Shown piece by piece: positions 33,032 to 44,612 of a stretch of 64,000 bases of DNA; position 1 is the first letter of the stretch, and each line of letters begins with the position of its first letter. The notes beneath the pieces were generated by a model. That model saw only the letters and a list, made by a program, of their open reading frames with translations. It had not been told where the DNA came from and did not search any database. The DNA is from Leeia aquatica (GTDB taxonomy: Bacteria; Pseudomonadota; Gammaproteobacteria; Burkholderiales; Leeiaceae): NCBI RefSeq assembly GCF_012641365.1, contig NZ_JABAIM010000001.1:372001-436000 (forward strand), written 5' to 3'. Position numbers and translations under genes: made by a program.

Positions 33032-34048
33032 ATGAAAGCCATTGCTTACCAGAAGAACCTGCCCATTACCGACCCTGCCTCGCTGCAGGACATTCAACTG
33101 CCCGAACCGGTGGTCACCGGCAGCGACCTGCTGGTCGAAGTCAAAGCCATTTCCGTCAACCCCGTGGATTACAAAATCCGGGTCGGACGCCCGGTAGGGG
33201 AAGGACAATGGGGCGTACTGGGCTGGGACGCGGCCGGTATTGTCCGTGCAGCAGGGCCTGATGCCGTGCTGTTCAAGCCGGGTGACCGGGTCTGGTACGC
33301 GGGCGACATCGCCCGCCCCGGCAGCAATGCCGAGTTGCAGCTGGTGGATGAGCGCATAGTCGGCCACATGCCGGAGCGTCTTGGCTTTGCCGAAGCGGCG
33401 GCCCTGCCGTTGACGGCCATCACTGCCTGGGAACTGTTGTTTGACCGCCTGGGCGTCGTACCCGGCAAAAGCCCGTCCCAGCAATCGCTGTTGATTGTGG
33501 GTGCTGCAGGCGGGGTGGGCTCCATCCTGACGCAGCTGGCACGTCGTCTGACCTCGCTGAATGTCATTGGCACTGCTTCACGCCCGGAAACCCAGGCCTG
33601 GGTTCGTGAACTGGGCGCGCACCATGTCATTGACCATCAACGTCCTTTTGCCGAAGAGCTGCAACGTATTGGCCTGAAAAACGTCACCATGGTGGCCAGC
33701 CTCAACCACAGCGACGATCACTTCGCCCAAATCGCCGACATCATCGCTCCGCAAGGCCGCTTTGCACTCATTGACGATCCCAAGTCCCCTTTGGACATCA
33801 TGAAGCTCAAAGCCAAGAGTATTTCCCTGCACTGGGAGCTGATGTTTACCCGCTCGCTGTTCAAGACAGAAGATATGATTACCCAGCACCGCCTGCTGGA
33901 TGAAGTGGCCGCACTGGTCGACGCCGGCGTGATCCAGACCACGGTCGCCGAGCACTTTGGCACCATCAATGCCACCAACCTGAAGCGCGCCCACACCATG
34001 CTGGAAAGTGGCAAGGCTCGCGGCAAGATTGTGCTTGAAGGCTTCTGA
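33032..34048 (+). CDS. Zinc-binding-family alcohol dehydrogenase / quinone reductase-like
   Basis: 338 residues, MDR superfamily. The cofactor loop is VGAAGGVGSILTQLA (A-x-x-G form, NADPH type). The N-terminal catalytic domain lacks the zinc-binding Cys and His (SVNPVDYKIRVG in place), so it is a zinc-free QOR-like reductase despite the family name. It probably reduces quinones or enones. AAAGGAG lies 7 bases before the ATG; second gene of the LysR-divergent operon. Confidence 0.85.
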   Translation: MKAIAYQKNLPITDPASLQDIQLPEPVVTGSDLLVEVKAISVNPVDYKIRVGRPVGEGQWGVLGWDAAGIVRAAGPDAVLFKPGDRVWYAGDIARPGSNAELQLVDERIVGHMPERLGFAEAAALPLTAITAWELLFDRLGVVPGKSPSQQSLLIVGAAGGVGSILTQLARRLTSLNVIGTASRPETQAWVRELGAHHVIDHQRPFAEELQRIGLKNVTMVASLNHSDDHFAQIADIIAPQGRFALIDDPKSPLDIMKLKAKSISLHWELMFTRSLFKTEDMITQHRLLDEVAALVDAGVIQTTVAEHFGTINATNLKRAHTMLESGKARGKIVLEGF

Positions 34049-34074
34049 ACCCACCCGCTTCTTTGGAGGACTTG

Positions 34075-34611
34075 ATGAAATTACTGTTTGCCACACTGAC
34101 CATGAGCTTTTCCCTGTCTGCCCATGCCGCTGACTTCACCCTGAGCAGCACGCAAATTGCACCGGGCGCGGCCATCCCTGCAGCGCAGTACGCCAACGCT
34201 TTCGGCTGCACCGGTAACAGTGTCATGCCGGACCTGCAGTGGCGCAATGCCCCGGCAGGCACCAAGAGCTTTGCCGTGACCTTCTACGATCAGGACGCCC
34301 CCACGGGCAGTGGCTTCTGGCACTGGGTAGCCTATGACATCCCGGCCACGACACAGTCTCTGCCCGGTGGGGTCAACGCGGGCCCTCTGCCTGCAGGGAC
34401 CATTGAAGGCAATACGGATGTGGGCCAACCAGGCTTCTTTGGCCCCTGCCCGCCCGCAGGCCGCCTCCATCATTACACCTACACGGTACACGCGCTGAAG
34501 GTCGACAAATTGCCCGTCGGCAAAGGGGCCACCGCAGCGCTCGTGGGTTTCTTCCTCTGGCAGCACAGCCTCGGCAAAGCCAGCTTCACCGTAACCGCCG
34601 GTCCGCGCTGA
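34075..34611 (+). CDS. Periplasmic PEBP-family protein (YbhB/YbcL-like)
   Basis: 178 residues from ATG 34075 (GGAGGACTTG upstream), with a signal peptide ending AHA. Family motifs: GNSVMPDLQWRNAPAGTKSF, TFYDQDAPTGSGFWHWVAYD, GFFGPCPPAGRLHHYTYTVH. The phosphatidylethanolamine-binding fold binds anionic ligands; the bacterial role is unclear. Third gene of the operon. Confidence 0.9.
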   Translation: MKLLFATLTMSFSLSAHAADFTLSSTQIAPGAAIPAAQYANAFGCTGNSVMPDLQWRNAPAGTKSFAVTFYDQDAPTGSGFWHWVAYDIPATTQSLPGGVNAGPLPAGTIEGNTDVGQPGFFGPCPPAGRLHHYTYTVHALKVDKLPVGKGATAALVGFFLWQHSLGKASFTVTAGPR

Positions 34612-34620
34612 GCGCCACCA

Positions 34621-34645
34621 GCAGGGCCACATGCCGTGGCCCTGC
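34621..34645 (+). terminator. Hairpin after the PEBP operon
   Basis: GCAGGGCCAC and GTGGCCCTGC form a 10-bp stem around ATGCC, 10 bases after the stop. It lacks a T tract, so termination would be weak or factor-assisted. Confidence 0.45.
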
Positions 34646-34826
34646 CCCCTCCCCAAGCCCTGCCTCCTCACTGCAAACTACCACCCCGTCCCACCAGCAT
34701 CACACGCCTTGCCCTGTCTGACGGGTGAAGCCCGCACAGACATCAGGTAAACTGCATGCCGCGCACCGTCTGTCGTGGCGGGCGTCTATAGTACATATTG
34801 CATACCCGTTTTCCCCAGGAGTACAC

Positions 34827-35312
34827 ATGCCCTCTTTTGACGTTGTTTCGGAAGTCAATCTGGTTGAAGTCCGCAATGCGGTTGACCAAACCCAGAAAGA
34901 AGTCGGCACCCGATACGACTTCAAGGGCACCGACGCCCGCGTGGAGCAAAGCGAGAAGGTGCTGACCCTCTATGCCGATGCAGAATTTCAGCTCGATCAG
35001 GTGAAAGACATCCTGCTGCAGAAACTGGCCAAGCGTCAGGTAGATGTGCGCTGCCTCGACCACGGCAAGATCGAGAAAGTCAGTGGTAACAAGGTCAAGC
35101 AGAGCATTACCGTCAAGGAAGGCATCGACAGTGAGCTGGCGAAAAAGATCGTTCGCCTGATCAAGGATTCCAAGATGAAGGTGCAAGCCGCCATCCAGGG
35201 CGATGCGGTGCGCGTGACCGGCGCCAAGCGGGACAATCTGCAGGAGGCTATCGCGCTGATCCGCAAGGAAGTCACCGATTTCCCGCTGCAGTATCAGAAT
35301 TTCCGCGATTGA
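34827..35312 (+). CDS. yajQ: YajQ-family nucleotide-binding protein
   Basis: 161 residues from ATG 34827 (CCAGGAG upstream). [33 protein letters not shown] and [13 protein letters not shown] are diagnostic. YajQ homologues bind c-di-GMP and modulate transcription factors in Xanthomonas and Pseudomonas. Here it is immediately followed (4 bases after its stop) by a flagellar-type sigma54 response regulator. Confidence 0.93.
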   Translation: MPSFDVVSEVNLVEVRNAVDQTQKEVGTRYDFKGTDARVEQSEKVLTLYADAEFQLDQVKDILLQKLAKRQVDVRCLDHGKIEKVSGNKVKQSITVKEGIDSELAKKIVRLIKDSKMKVQAAIQGDAVRVTGAKRDNLQEAIALIRKEVTDFPLQYQNFRD

Positions 35313-35316
35313 TGCC

Positions 35317-36646
<1,330 letters not shown>

Positions 36647-36648
<2 letters not shown>

Positions 36649-36666
36649 GGGCGGAGCCCCGCCCTC
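36647..36666. terminator. Convergent hairpin between the response regulator and prmB
   Basis: GAGGGCGG, AGCC loop, CCGCCCTC: an 8-bp stem beginning in the stop codon region of the plus-strand gene and 12 bases from the convergent prmB stop. Confidence 0.45.
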
Positions 36667-36678
36667 ACCTGTCGACCC

Positions 36679-37596
36679 TCAGTAGCCCGCCTCTACCAGC
36701 TCTTCCCGCGTCAGCAGAAAGACAAACTGGTCCCCGCTGGCGGTATCCAGCCAGGTGAACGGCAGCTCCGGGTAATCGCCCTCCAGCACGTCGCGGTTAT
36801 GCCCAATCTCCACCACCAGCACACCACCGGGGATGAGGAAGCGGCTGGCTTCGGCAATGATCTTGCGCGTCGCATCCAGTCCGTCGTCCCCACTGCCCAA
36901 GGCGAGCTCAGGCTCGTGCAGGTATTCCTGCGGAAGCTCAGCCACCGATTCGGCATTAACATAGGGGGGGTTGCTGATGATCAGGTCGTACTGCTTTTCC
37001 GGCAGATTGCTGAACAGGTCAGAACACATCAGGTTGATGCGCTCGCCCAGGTCATAGTCGCTGACATTGTGCTCCGCCACCGCCAGCGCATCCGGCGACA
37101 GATCAACGGCATCAACCTCCGCATTCGGGAAAGCCTCTGCCAGCAAAATGGCGAGGCAGCCCGAGCCCGTACACATGTCCAGCGCGCTGACCACTTCTTC
37201 AGGCTCATTCACCCACGGGGCCAGTTGCTCACGCAGCAGCTCGGCGATGAAAGAGCGCGGCACAATCACCCGCTCATCCACATAGAAGCGGTACTCACCC
37301 AGCCAGGCCTCGCGGGTCAGGTAGGCTGCCGGCACCCGTTCATCCACCCGACGATACAGCAGGTGCAGCACCGATTGCAGCTCCCCCGGTGTCAGCCGGG
37401 CATCCAGAAACGGCTCCAGCTGGTCGAGCGGCAGATGCAGGCTGTGCAGAATCAGATACGCCGCTTCGTCATGTGCATTGGTCGAGCCATGACCAAACAC
37501 CAGCCCGGCTTCATGAAAGCGGCTGATGGCAAAGCGCAAGACATCGCGCACGGTATGCAGGCTTTGCCTAGCTTCGTTGAACAGGGAAACACTCAT
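36679..37596 (-). CDS. prmB: Ribosomal protein L3 N5-glutamine methyltransferase
   Basis: 305 residues. SAM-binding motif DMCTGSGCLAILLA and the glutamine-methyltransferase signature ISNPPYV are present; the N-terminal helical domain and PAAYLTREAWLGEYRFYVD favour PrmB over PrmC. It methylates Gln150 of ribosomal protein L3. It begins a minus-strand run downstream of marC and dapE. Confidence 0.92.
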   Translation of the reverse strand: MSVSLFNEARQSLHTVRDVLRFAISRFHEAGLVFGHGSTNAHDEAAYLILHSLHLPLDQLEPFLDARLTPGELQSVLHLLYRRVDERVPAAYLTREAWLGEYRFYVDERVIVPRSFIAELLREQLAPWVNEPEEVVSALDMCTGSGCLAILLAEAFPNAEVDAVDLSPDALAVAEHNVSDYDLGERINLMCSDLFSNLPEKQYDLIISNPPYVNAESVAELPQEYLHEPELALGSGDDGLDATRKIIAEASRFLIPGGVLVVEIGHNRDVLEGDYPELPFTWLDTASGDQFVFLLTREELVEAGY

Positions 37597-37616
37597 GATG
37601 AACTCTTCAGATGAAA

Positions 37617-38276
37617 TCAGCCACGCAGGCCCGGCAACAGGGTCAGCAAGCCTTCGGCAATAAATTCGACCGCCAGCGCGGCCAGGATCAGGCCCATCAG
37701 GCGCGTGGCCACGTTGATGCCCGTACGGCCTACCACACGGGTAATCGGGGTAGCCAGCTTGAAGGCCACCCAGGTCAATATCCCGATGGCCACACCCGAG
37801 CCGATCAAGCCCAGGTACTCGTACCAGTGGTCTGCCTTCTGGGCATAGACGATCACCGTCGAAATCGTTCCCGGACCGGTCAGCAAGGGAATCGCCAGCG
37901 GTACCACGGCAATACTGTGCCGTAATTCAGCCTCCGAGGTTTCCTCGGGCGTGGTCCGGCTACCGCCCATTTGCGCATTGAGCATGCTGATCGACATCAG
38001 CAGCATGATCAGGCCACCCCCCACCTGGAAGCTGGCGACCGAGATGCCAAAGAACGCAATAATGCTGCGCCCAAGCAAGGCCGACACGATGATCACCATC
38101 GCCACCGTCACGGCGGCAATCTTGATGGTCCGGCGCTTTTCGCGTTCATTTTGCTGCGTGGTCAGGCTGACAAAAAACGGAATCGCGCCAAAGGGATTGA
38201 CCAGTGCCAGCAGGGCAACAAAAGTCTTCAGGCTATCGAGCACAAAGACATAAGCATGCGGGTTGAATCGGTTCAT
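37617..38276 (-). CDS. MarC-family integral membrane protein
   Basis: 219 residues from ATG 38276, with six hydrophobic segments and the family pattern FVALLALVNPFGAIPFFVSL and PLLTGPGTIS. The role of MarC/YhgN proteins is not established; despite the name, they are not proven drug transporters. The start at 38276 removes an unlikely 27-residue extension that overlaps dapE. It lies 8 bases after dapE. Confidence 0.9.
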   Translation of the reverse strand: MNRFNPHAYVFVLDSLKTFVALLALVNPFGAIPFFVSLTTQQNEREKRRTIKIAAVTVAMVIIVSALLGRSIIAFFGISVASFQVGGGLIMLLMSISMLNAQMGGSRTTPEETSEAELRHSIAVVPLAIPLLTGPGTISTVIVYAQKADHWYEYLGLIGSGVAIGILTWVAFKLATPITRVVGRTGINVATRLMGLILAALAVEFIAEGLLTLLPGLRG

Positions 38277-38284
38277 GCTGGCTT

Positions 38285-39788
<1,504 letters not shown>

Positions 39789-39827
39789 GGGATATCGTCC
39801 AGATCATACAGGGTTGCAGGATGGCAA

Positions 39828-39850
39828 GCGGGCGGCCACTGGCCGCCCGC
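39828..39850 (-). terminator. Hairpin downstream of pilU
   Basis: GCGGGCGGCC and GGCCGCCCGC form a 10-bp perfect stem with a 3-base loop, 40 bases after the pilU stop. On the minus strand it is followed by TTGCC only, so it may need Rho or serve as an mRNA 3'-end stabiliser. Confidence 0.5.
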
Positions 39851-39890
39851 AATGAAACCCGCCCTCCGGCTTCATGTCAACCGGAAAAGC

Positions 39891-41066
39891 TCATTCATCC
39901 ACTTTCAGGTCGAAATCAAAGCTGACATCGCCCTCATCCTTGGGGGCTGCAACCGGGCGAGCAGGCGCACCCGCAATCTGTTGTGCCTCTTCCACCTTGG
40001 CATGGGCCTTGCCGTCGTTATTGATCTTCCAGGCCAGGTTGGTCGGGCTGTCGGCGTTGGCCAATGCTTCCTGCAAGGTGATCCGGCCTTCCTTGTAAAG
40101 AATGAACAGCGACTGCTCAAAGGTTTGCGAACCCTCAGACACGCTGTTTTCCATCGCCTCACGGATCAGGTCGATCTGACCGGTGCGGATCAACTCTGCC
40201 ACGCGCTGCGAGTTGAGTAGCACTTCCACGGCAGGCACCAGTTTACCGTCCACCCCCTTGACCAGCCGCTGCGAAATCACCGCCTTCAACGACACCGACA
40301 AGTCCAGCAGCAAGCTGGGGCGCGCCTCGTGCGGGAAGAAGTTGATGATGCGGTTCATCACATGGTAGCTGTTGTTGGCATGCAGGGTGGAGAGGATCAA
40401 ATGCCCGGCCTGGGCATAGGTCAGCGCGTGCTGCATCGCCTCCCGGTCGCGGATTTCACCAATCATCAGCACATCCGGCGCCTCCCGCATGGCGTTCTTC
40501 AGCGCATGGGAGTAGGTCTGGGTATCAATGCCGACTTCGCGCTGGTTGACGATGGACTTGCGGTGTTCAAACACGAATTCGATCGGATCTTCCACCGTCA
40601 AAATGTGGCCGCTCTTGCTGCGGTTACGGTGCTCCAGCATGGCGCTGAGCGAGGTGGACTTGCCGCTGCCGGTCGAGCCCACCACCAGGATCAGGCCCAG
40701 CTTGCCCATGATCAGCTCTTCCAGTACCGGCGGCAGGTTCAGCTCGGCAATGGTCGGCGCGTGGGAGCGGATGTAGCGGATCACAATGCCGATTTCACCG
40801 CGCTGTTTGAAGATGTTGACCCGAAAATTACCGACATCCAGTACCGGGTAGCCGAAATTCATCTCCCATTCGCTCTCAAAGCGGGCAATCTGGGTGGAAT
40901 CCATCAGCTGATAGGCGATACGCTTGATCTGGTCGCCATTGAACACTTGCTGATTGACGGGATGAATCACCCCTTCAATCTTGATCTGGGCTGCCGCGCC
41001 TGCCGTAAAGAACAGGTCGGATGCACGGCGGTCAGCCATCAGTTTCAGCAGTGGCGTAATGTCCAT
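39891..41066 (-). CDS. pilU: Type IV pilus retraction ATPase
   Basis: 391 residues from ATG 41066. PilT/PilU secretion ATPase: Walker A VVGSTGSGKST, Asp box TVEDPIEFVFEHRKS, Walker B VLMIGEIRDREAM and the His box STLHANNSYH. The C-terminal extension past residue 345, rich in Ala and Asp, and the sequence SRDR-free N-terminus favour PilU over PilT. It powers twitching and DNA uptake pili with PilT, whose gene is not in the window. Confidence 0.88.
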   Translation of the reverse strand: MDITPLLKLMADRRASDLFFTAGAAAQIKIEGVIHPVNQQVFNGDQIKRIAYQLMDSTQIARFESEWEMNFGYPVLDVGNFRVNIFKQRGEIGIVIRYIRSHAPTIAELNLPPVLEELIMGKLGLILVVGSTGSGKSTSLSAMLEHRNRSKSGHILTVEDPIEFVFEHRKSIVNQREVGIDTQTYSHALKNAMREAPDVLMIGEIRDREAMQHALTYAQAGHLILSTLHANNSYHVMNRIINFFPHEARPSLLLDLSVSLKAVISQRLVKGVDGKLVPAVEVLLNSQRVAELIRTGQIDLIREAMENSVSEGSQTFEQSLFILYKEGRITLQEALANADSPTNLAWKINNDGKAHAKVEEAQQIAGAPARPVAAPKDEGDVSFDFDLKVDE

Positions 41067-41231
41067 GATGCTCCCTAACACGCACTAAAGCACGGTTTTA
41101 TACATTGGCTGAGACTTTACCACAGTATAACGTCATGTGGAGGGCAGCCCGCTCCAGACTGAATCATCATGTTTTGCTGGACTAAAAATCATGGCATGAT
41201 CGCGGCATCCCACAACCCGCCAGCCCCCGCC

Positions 41232-41801
41232 ATGACCAACCCGCTTTTATTCAACATCCCGACAAGCCTCCATACCGAGCGGCTCACCCTGCGCTGCCCG
41301 CAGGCGGGGGACGGACCGCTGCATCTGGATGCCGTACAGACCTCACTCGCCGAGCTGCGATCCTTGCCGACTTCCTTTCCCTGGAGCCTAGCAGAACCCA
41401 GTCTGGACAACTCCGAGCTGTATTGCCGTGAACACCACGCCAAATTCATCCGGCGTGAACGGCTGCTGATGCTGATGATTGAGCGGGATTCGGGGTTATG
41501 TGTCGGCTGTTGCGGCCTGCAGAACATGGACTGGGAGCATCCACAGTTCGAGCTGGGCATCTGGTGCCGCAGTAGCCATCACGGCAAGGGATTGGCGCGG
41601 GAAGCGCTGCAGGCGGCCATCCAGCTGGCAACATCAACCTTGCATGCTCGCCGTCTGCACGGCCTGATCGAAGCCAATAATCTTTCCAGCCGCAAGCTGA
41701 TGGACCGCCTGGGTTTTCAGCTGGAAGGTATGCATCCAGAGTTTGCCAAAGCACCGGATGGCACCCTGGTGGACTACTGCAGCTATGCAAAGCGCTACTG
41801 A
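41232..41801 (+). CDS. RimJ/RimL-type GNAT acetyltransferase
   Basis: 189 residues from ATG 41232, beginning MTNPLLFNIPTSLHTERLTL, the usual RimJ/L opening, with LGIWCRSSHHGKGLAREALQ as the acetyl-CoA loop and NNLSSRKLMDRLGFQLEG. It may acetylate protein N-termini or small amines. The start is uncertain (41169, 41196 or 41232); none has a strong ribosome site. Confidence 0.85.
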   Translation: MTNPLLFNIPTSLHTERLTLRCPQAGDGPLHLDAVQTSLAELRSLPTSFPWSLAEPSLDNSELYCREHHAKFIRRERLLMLMIERDSGLCVGCCGLQNMDWEHPQFELGIWCRSSHHGKGLAREALQAAIQLATSTLHARRLHGLIEANNLSSRKLMDRLGFQLEGMHPEFAKAPDGTLVDYCSYAKRY

Positions 41802-41857
41802 AAGCGCGGCGCCCGTCCCATCAGGTATAATCAGGTTTTATCTGTCTGGACATCCTC

Positions 41858-42421
41858 ATGGGCCATCGGCTTTCCCGCATTACCACCCGCACCGGCGATG
41901 ACGGCAGCACCGGGCTGGGCGATGGCAGCCGGGTGGCCAAGACGCACCCGCGCATTGCTGCACTCGGCGATACCGACGAGCTGAACAGCCAGCTTGGCGT
42001 GCTGCTGTGTGAAGACCTGCCACCCCGCATTCGAGACTTGCTGTCCGCCATTCAGCACGACCTGTTTGACCTGGGTGGCGAGCTGGCGGTGCCCGGCTGG
42101 CATTCCTTGCAGGAATCTCACCTGCTGCAGCTGGATCAGGCGCTGGCGGACTTCAATGCTGAGCTGCCTCCGCTCAAGGAATTCATCCTGCCGGGTGGCA
42201 GCAAGGCAGCCGCACAATGCCATGTGGCACGCGCTGTCAGCCGCCGTGCCGAGCGCCAGTTGCTGGCCATCGAAGAGGCAGGCATGGCTGGTTCGCTCGC
42301 GGCCCGTTACCTGAACCGCCTGTCCGACCTGCTGTTTGTGCTGGCGCGGGTACTCAATCGCCATCATCAGGTACCGGATGTGCTGTGGCAGCCGGGTCGG
42401 CATGATGCAGGCAAGGCCTGA
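41858..42421 (+). CDS. Cob(I)alamin adenosyltransferase, PduO type
   Basis: 187 residues. N-terminal RITTRTGDDGSTGLGDGSRV binds ATP, and CHVARAVSRRAERQL with YLNRLSDLLFVLAR is the active-site signature. It transfers adenosyl from ATP to cob(I)alamin to make adenosylcobalamin. Its stop overlaps the next start by one base (TGATG). Confidence 0.95.
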   Translation: MGHRLSRITTRTGDDGSTGLGDGSRVAKTHPRIAALGDTDELNSQLGVLLCEDLPPRIRDLLSAIQHDLFDLGGELAVPGWHSLQESHLLQLDQALADFNAELPPLKEFILPGGSKAAAQCHVARAVSRRAERQLLAIEEAGMAGSLAARYLNRLSDLLFVLARVLNRHHQVPDVLWQPGRHDAGKA

Positions 42422-43287
42422 TGTCCCCTTACGACTTTCACTGCCACTCCACCGTCTCGGACGGCATGCTGAGCCCCACGGCCGTGGTGGAGCGAGCGGC
42501 TGCGCGCGGTGTACGGGTGCTGGCGCTCACGGATCACGATGAACTGAGCGGCCTGGCAGAAGCCGCCACTGCTGCCCGACAGTGTGGCATTCACCTCGTC
42601 AACGGTGTGGAAATCTCGGTCAACTGGGGCAAGCACACCCTGCACATCGTCGGCTTGGGCATCGACCCCGAGCATGCGGTTTTACGCGATGGCTTGCAGC
42701 GCATTCGCAGTGGCCGTACCGAACGGGCCCAGCAGATGGCCGCCGGGCTGGCCAAAGTGGGCATCGAGGGCGCCTTTGAGGGCGCCATGCGCTTTGCTGA
42801 CAACCCGGACATGATCGGTCGCGCCCATTTTGCCCGCTTTCTGGTCGAGCAAGGACGTGCTCGCAATCTGCAAGCCGTCTTCAAGAAATACCTGACCCCC
42901 GGCAAACCCGGCTATGTGCCACATCTGTGGGCCACCCTGCCGGAAGCCATCGAATGGCTGCATGCTGCAGGCGGGCTGGCCATCCTCGCTCATCCCGGCC
43001 GTTACGACATGGGCAAAAAGACCATGAACGAACTGGTGGAGATTTTCACCCGTTTTGGCGGCGATGGCATCGAAGTCGGCACCGCCAACCATACGCCAGA
43101 CTTGGTCGCCCGTTTTGCCCGGCTGGCGGAATCTTTCGACCTGTGGGCCTCGGTGGGCTCAGATTTCCACGGACAGGGCCACTATGGCGATCTGGGCCAG
43201 TTCCCGCCGCTCCCTGACTATTGCAAGCCGGTCTGGCAAGCGCTGGGGGTCACCCTGCCTGCCGAAGTACCGGCCACCCTGCCCTGA
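42421..43287 (+). CDS. PHP-domain phosphoesterase, RNase AM / nucleoside bisphosphate phosphatase
   Basis: 288 residues of the PHP superfamily: metal residues in DFHCHSTVSDG, ALTDHDELSG, NGVEIS, LAHPGRYD and GSDFHGQGHYG. Length and order match YciV/Rnm (RNase AM), which trims the 5' ends of rRNA and degrades 3',5'-bisphosphate nucleosides. It is translationally coupled to the preceding adenosyltransferase and followed by yciO, the usual trpS-side neighbourhood. Confidence 0.85.
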   Translation: MSPYDFHCHSTVSDGMLSPTAVVERAAARGVRVLALTDHDELSGLAEAATAARQCGIHLVNGVEISVNWGKHTLHIVGLGIDPEHAVLRDGLQRIRSGRTERAQQMAAGLAKVGIEGAFEGAMRFADNPDMIGRAHFARFLVEQGRARNLQAVFKKYLTPGKPGYVPHLWATLPEAIEWLHAAGGLAILAHPGRYDMGKKTMNELVEIFTRFGGDGIEVGTANHTPDLVARFARLAESFDLWASVGSDFHGQGHYGDLGQFPPLPDYCKPVWQALGVTLPAEVPATLP

Positions 43288-43305
43288 TACGGACCCGCTA
43301 CCCTC

Positions 43306-43935
43306 ATGTCACAGTTCTTTCAGATTCACCCGGAAAACCCGCAGCCTCGCCTTATTCGCCAGGCAGCGCAGATCGTGCAGGAAGGCGGCGTCATCGTCTA
43401 CCCGACCGACTCCTGTTATGCGCTCGGTTGCCATATGGGTGACAAGGCGGCACTGGAGCGCATCCGCCAGATTCGCCAGCTGGATGACAAGCACCACTTC
43501 ACCCTGGTGTGCAATGACCTCTCCGCCATCGCCACCTACGCCAAGGTGGATAACCAGCAATACCGGCGGCTCAAGGCCATTACGCCAGGTAGTTACACGG
43601 TGATCCTGCAAGCCACCAAAGAAGTCCCCAAGCGGCTGCTGCACCCGAAGAAGAGCACCATTGGCCTGCGCATTCCTGATCATCCGGTCGCGCTGGCGCT
43701 GGTGGAAGAACTGGGCGAGCCCTTGCTCTCAGTGACCTTGCTGCTGCCGGGTGAAGAACAAGCGCCGTTTGACCCCTATGAGATTCGCTCGCAGCTGGAG
43801 CGGCAGGTGGATCTGGTGATCGACGGCGGTTACTGCGGCATGGAGCCCACCACGGTGGTCGACCTCACCGACGATGAGCCAGTGCTGATCCGGGCTGGCA
43901 AAGGTAGCCTGGCTGCCTTGGGTCTGGAGGAATAA
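43306..43935 (+). CDS. yciO: YciO/Sua5-family L-threonylcarbamoyladenylate synthase-like protein
   Basis: 209 residues of the YrdC/Sua5 fold: GGVIVYPTDSCYALGCHMGD with the nucleotide site, KHHFTLVCNDL, GLRIPDHP and a C-terminal IRAGKGSL. This is the YciO subgroup, whose activity in the t6A tRNA pathway is weaker or different from TsaC. It lies in the rnm-yciO-M50-trpS run. Confidence 0.9.
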   Translation: MSQFFQIHPENPQPRLIRQAAQIVQEGGVIVYPTDSCYALGCHMGDKAALERIRQIRQLDDKHHFTLVCNDLSAIATYAKVDNQQYRRLKAITPGSYTVILQATKEVPKRLLHPKKSTIGLRIPDHPVALALVEELGEPLLSVTLLLPGEEQAPFDPYEIRSQLERQVDLVIDGGYCGMEPTTVVDLTDDEPVLIRAGKGSLAALGLEE

Positions 43936-43939
43936 GGTC

Positions 43940-44569
43940 ATGGACTTTCAATTCAAGGACATTTTGCTGTACGCGGTACCTATCCTCTTGGCGATTACCC
44001 TGCATGAAGCCGCGCACGCCTATGCGGCATTACGGCTGGGCGACAAGACGGCCTGGATGCTGGGCCGGGTCTCCATGAACCCGATCAAGCATATTGACCC
44101 GATCGGCACCATCCTGCTGCCCATTCTGTGTCTGATCGCGGGGGGCTTCCTGTTTGGCTGGGCCAAGCCGGTGCCCGTCAACGCCAACAATCTGCGCAAT
44201 CCCAAGCGGGACATGTTCTGGGTATCGCTGGCCGGGCCGGGCATCAACATCATCATGGCGGTGTTCTGGGGCTTGGTACTGAAGTATCTGGCACCGGACA
44301 TGGGCGATCTGGCCCAGCCCATGCATCAAATGGCGTGGATGGGGCTCAGTATCAATGCCATGCTGGCGGCACTCAATCTGCTGCCGATCCCGCCGCTGGA
44401 TGGTGGCAGAATGCTGATCAGCCTGCTGCCGCGCCCATGGGATCAGATGCTGGAGAAAGTTGTCCCTTACGGCATGTTCATTGTCATTGGCCTGATCCTT
44501 ACCAAGACCCTGAACATCGCACTGGCCCCTATGCTGTATGTCATCGACCTGATATTGTCGGTGCTGTAA
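43940..44569 (+). CDS. Site-2 protease family (M50) intramembrane metalloprotease
   Basis: 209 residues, about five hydrophobic segments. The zinc motif HEAAH is in the first segment (LLAITLHEAAHAYAA) and the second zinc-binding motif is NLLPIPPLDGGRM. There is no PDZ domain, unlike RseP. It lies 4 bases after yciO and 43 before trpS, an arrangement common in beta- and gammaproteobacteria. Substrates unknown. Confidence 0.93.
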   Translation: MDFQFKDILLYAVPILLAITLHEAAHAYAALRLGDKTAWMLGRVSMNPIKHIDPIGTILLPILCLIAGGFLFGWAKPVPVNANNLRNPKRDMFWVSLAGPGINIIMAVFWGLVLKYLAPDMGDLAQPMHQMAWMGLSINAMLAALNLLPIPPLDGGRMLISLLPRPWDQMLEKVVPYGMFIVIGLILTKTLNIALAPMLYVIDLILSVL

Positions 44570-44612
44570 TCCAAGCTGTCCGATTGAACTTCACGAAAGA
44601 AAGCCTGTTTTC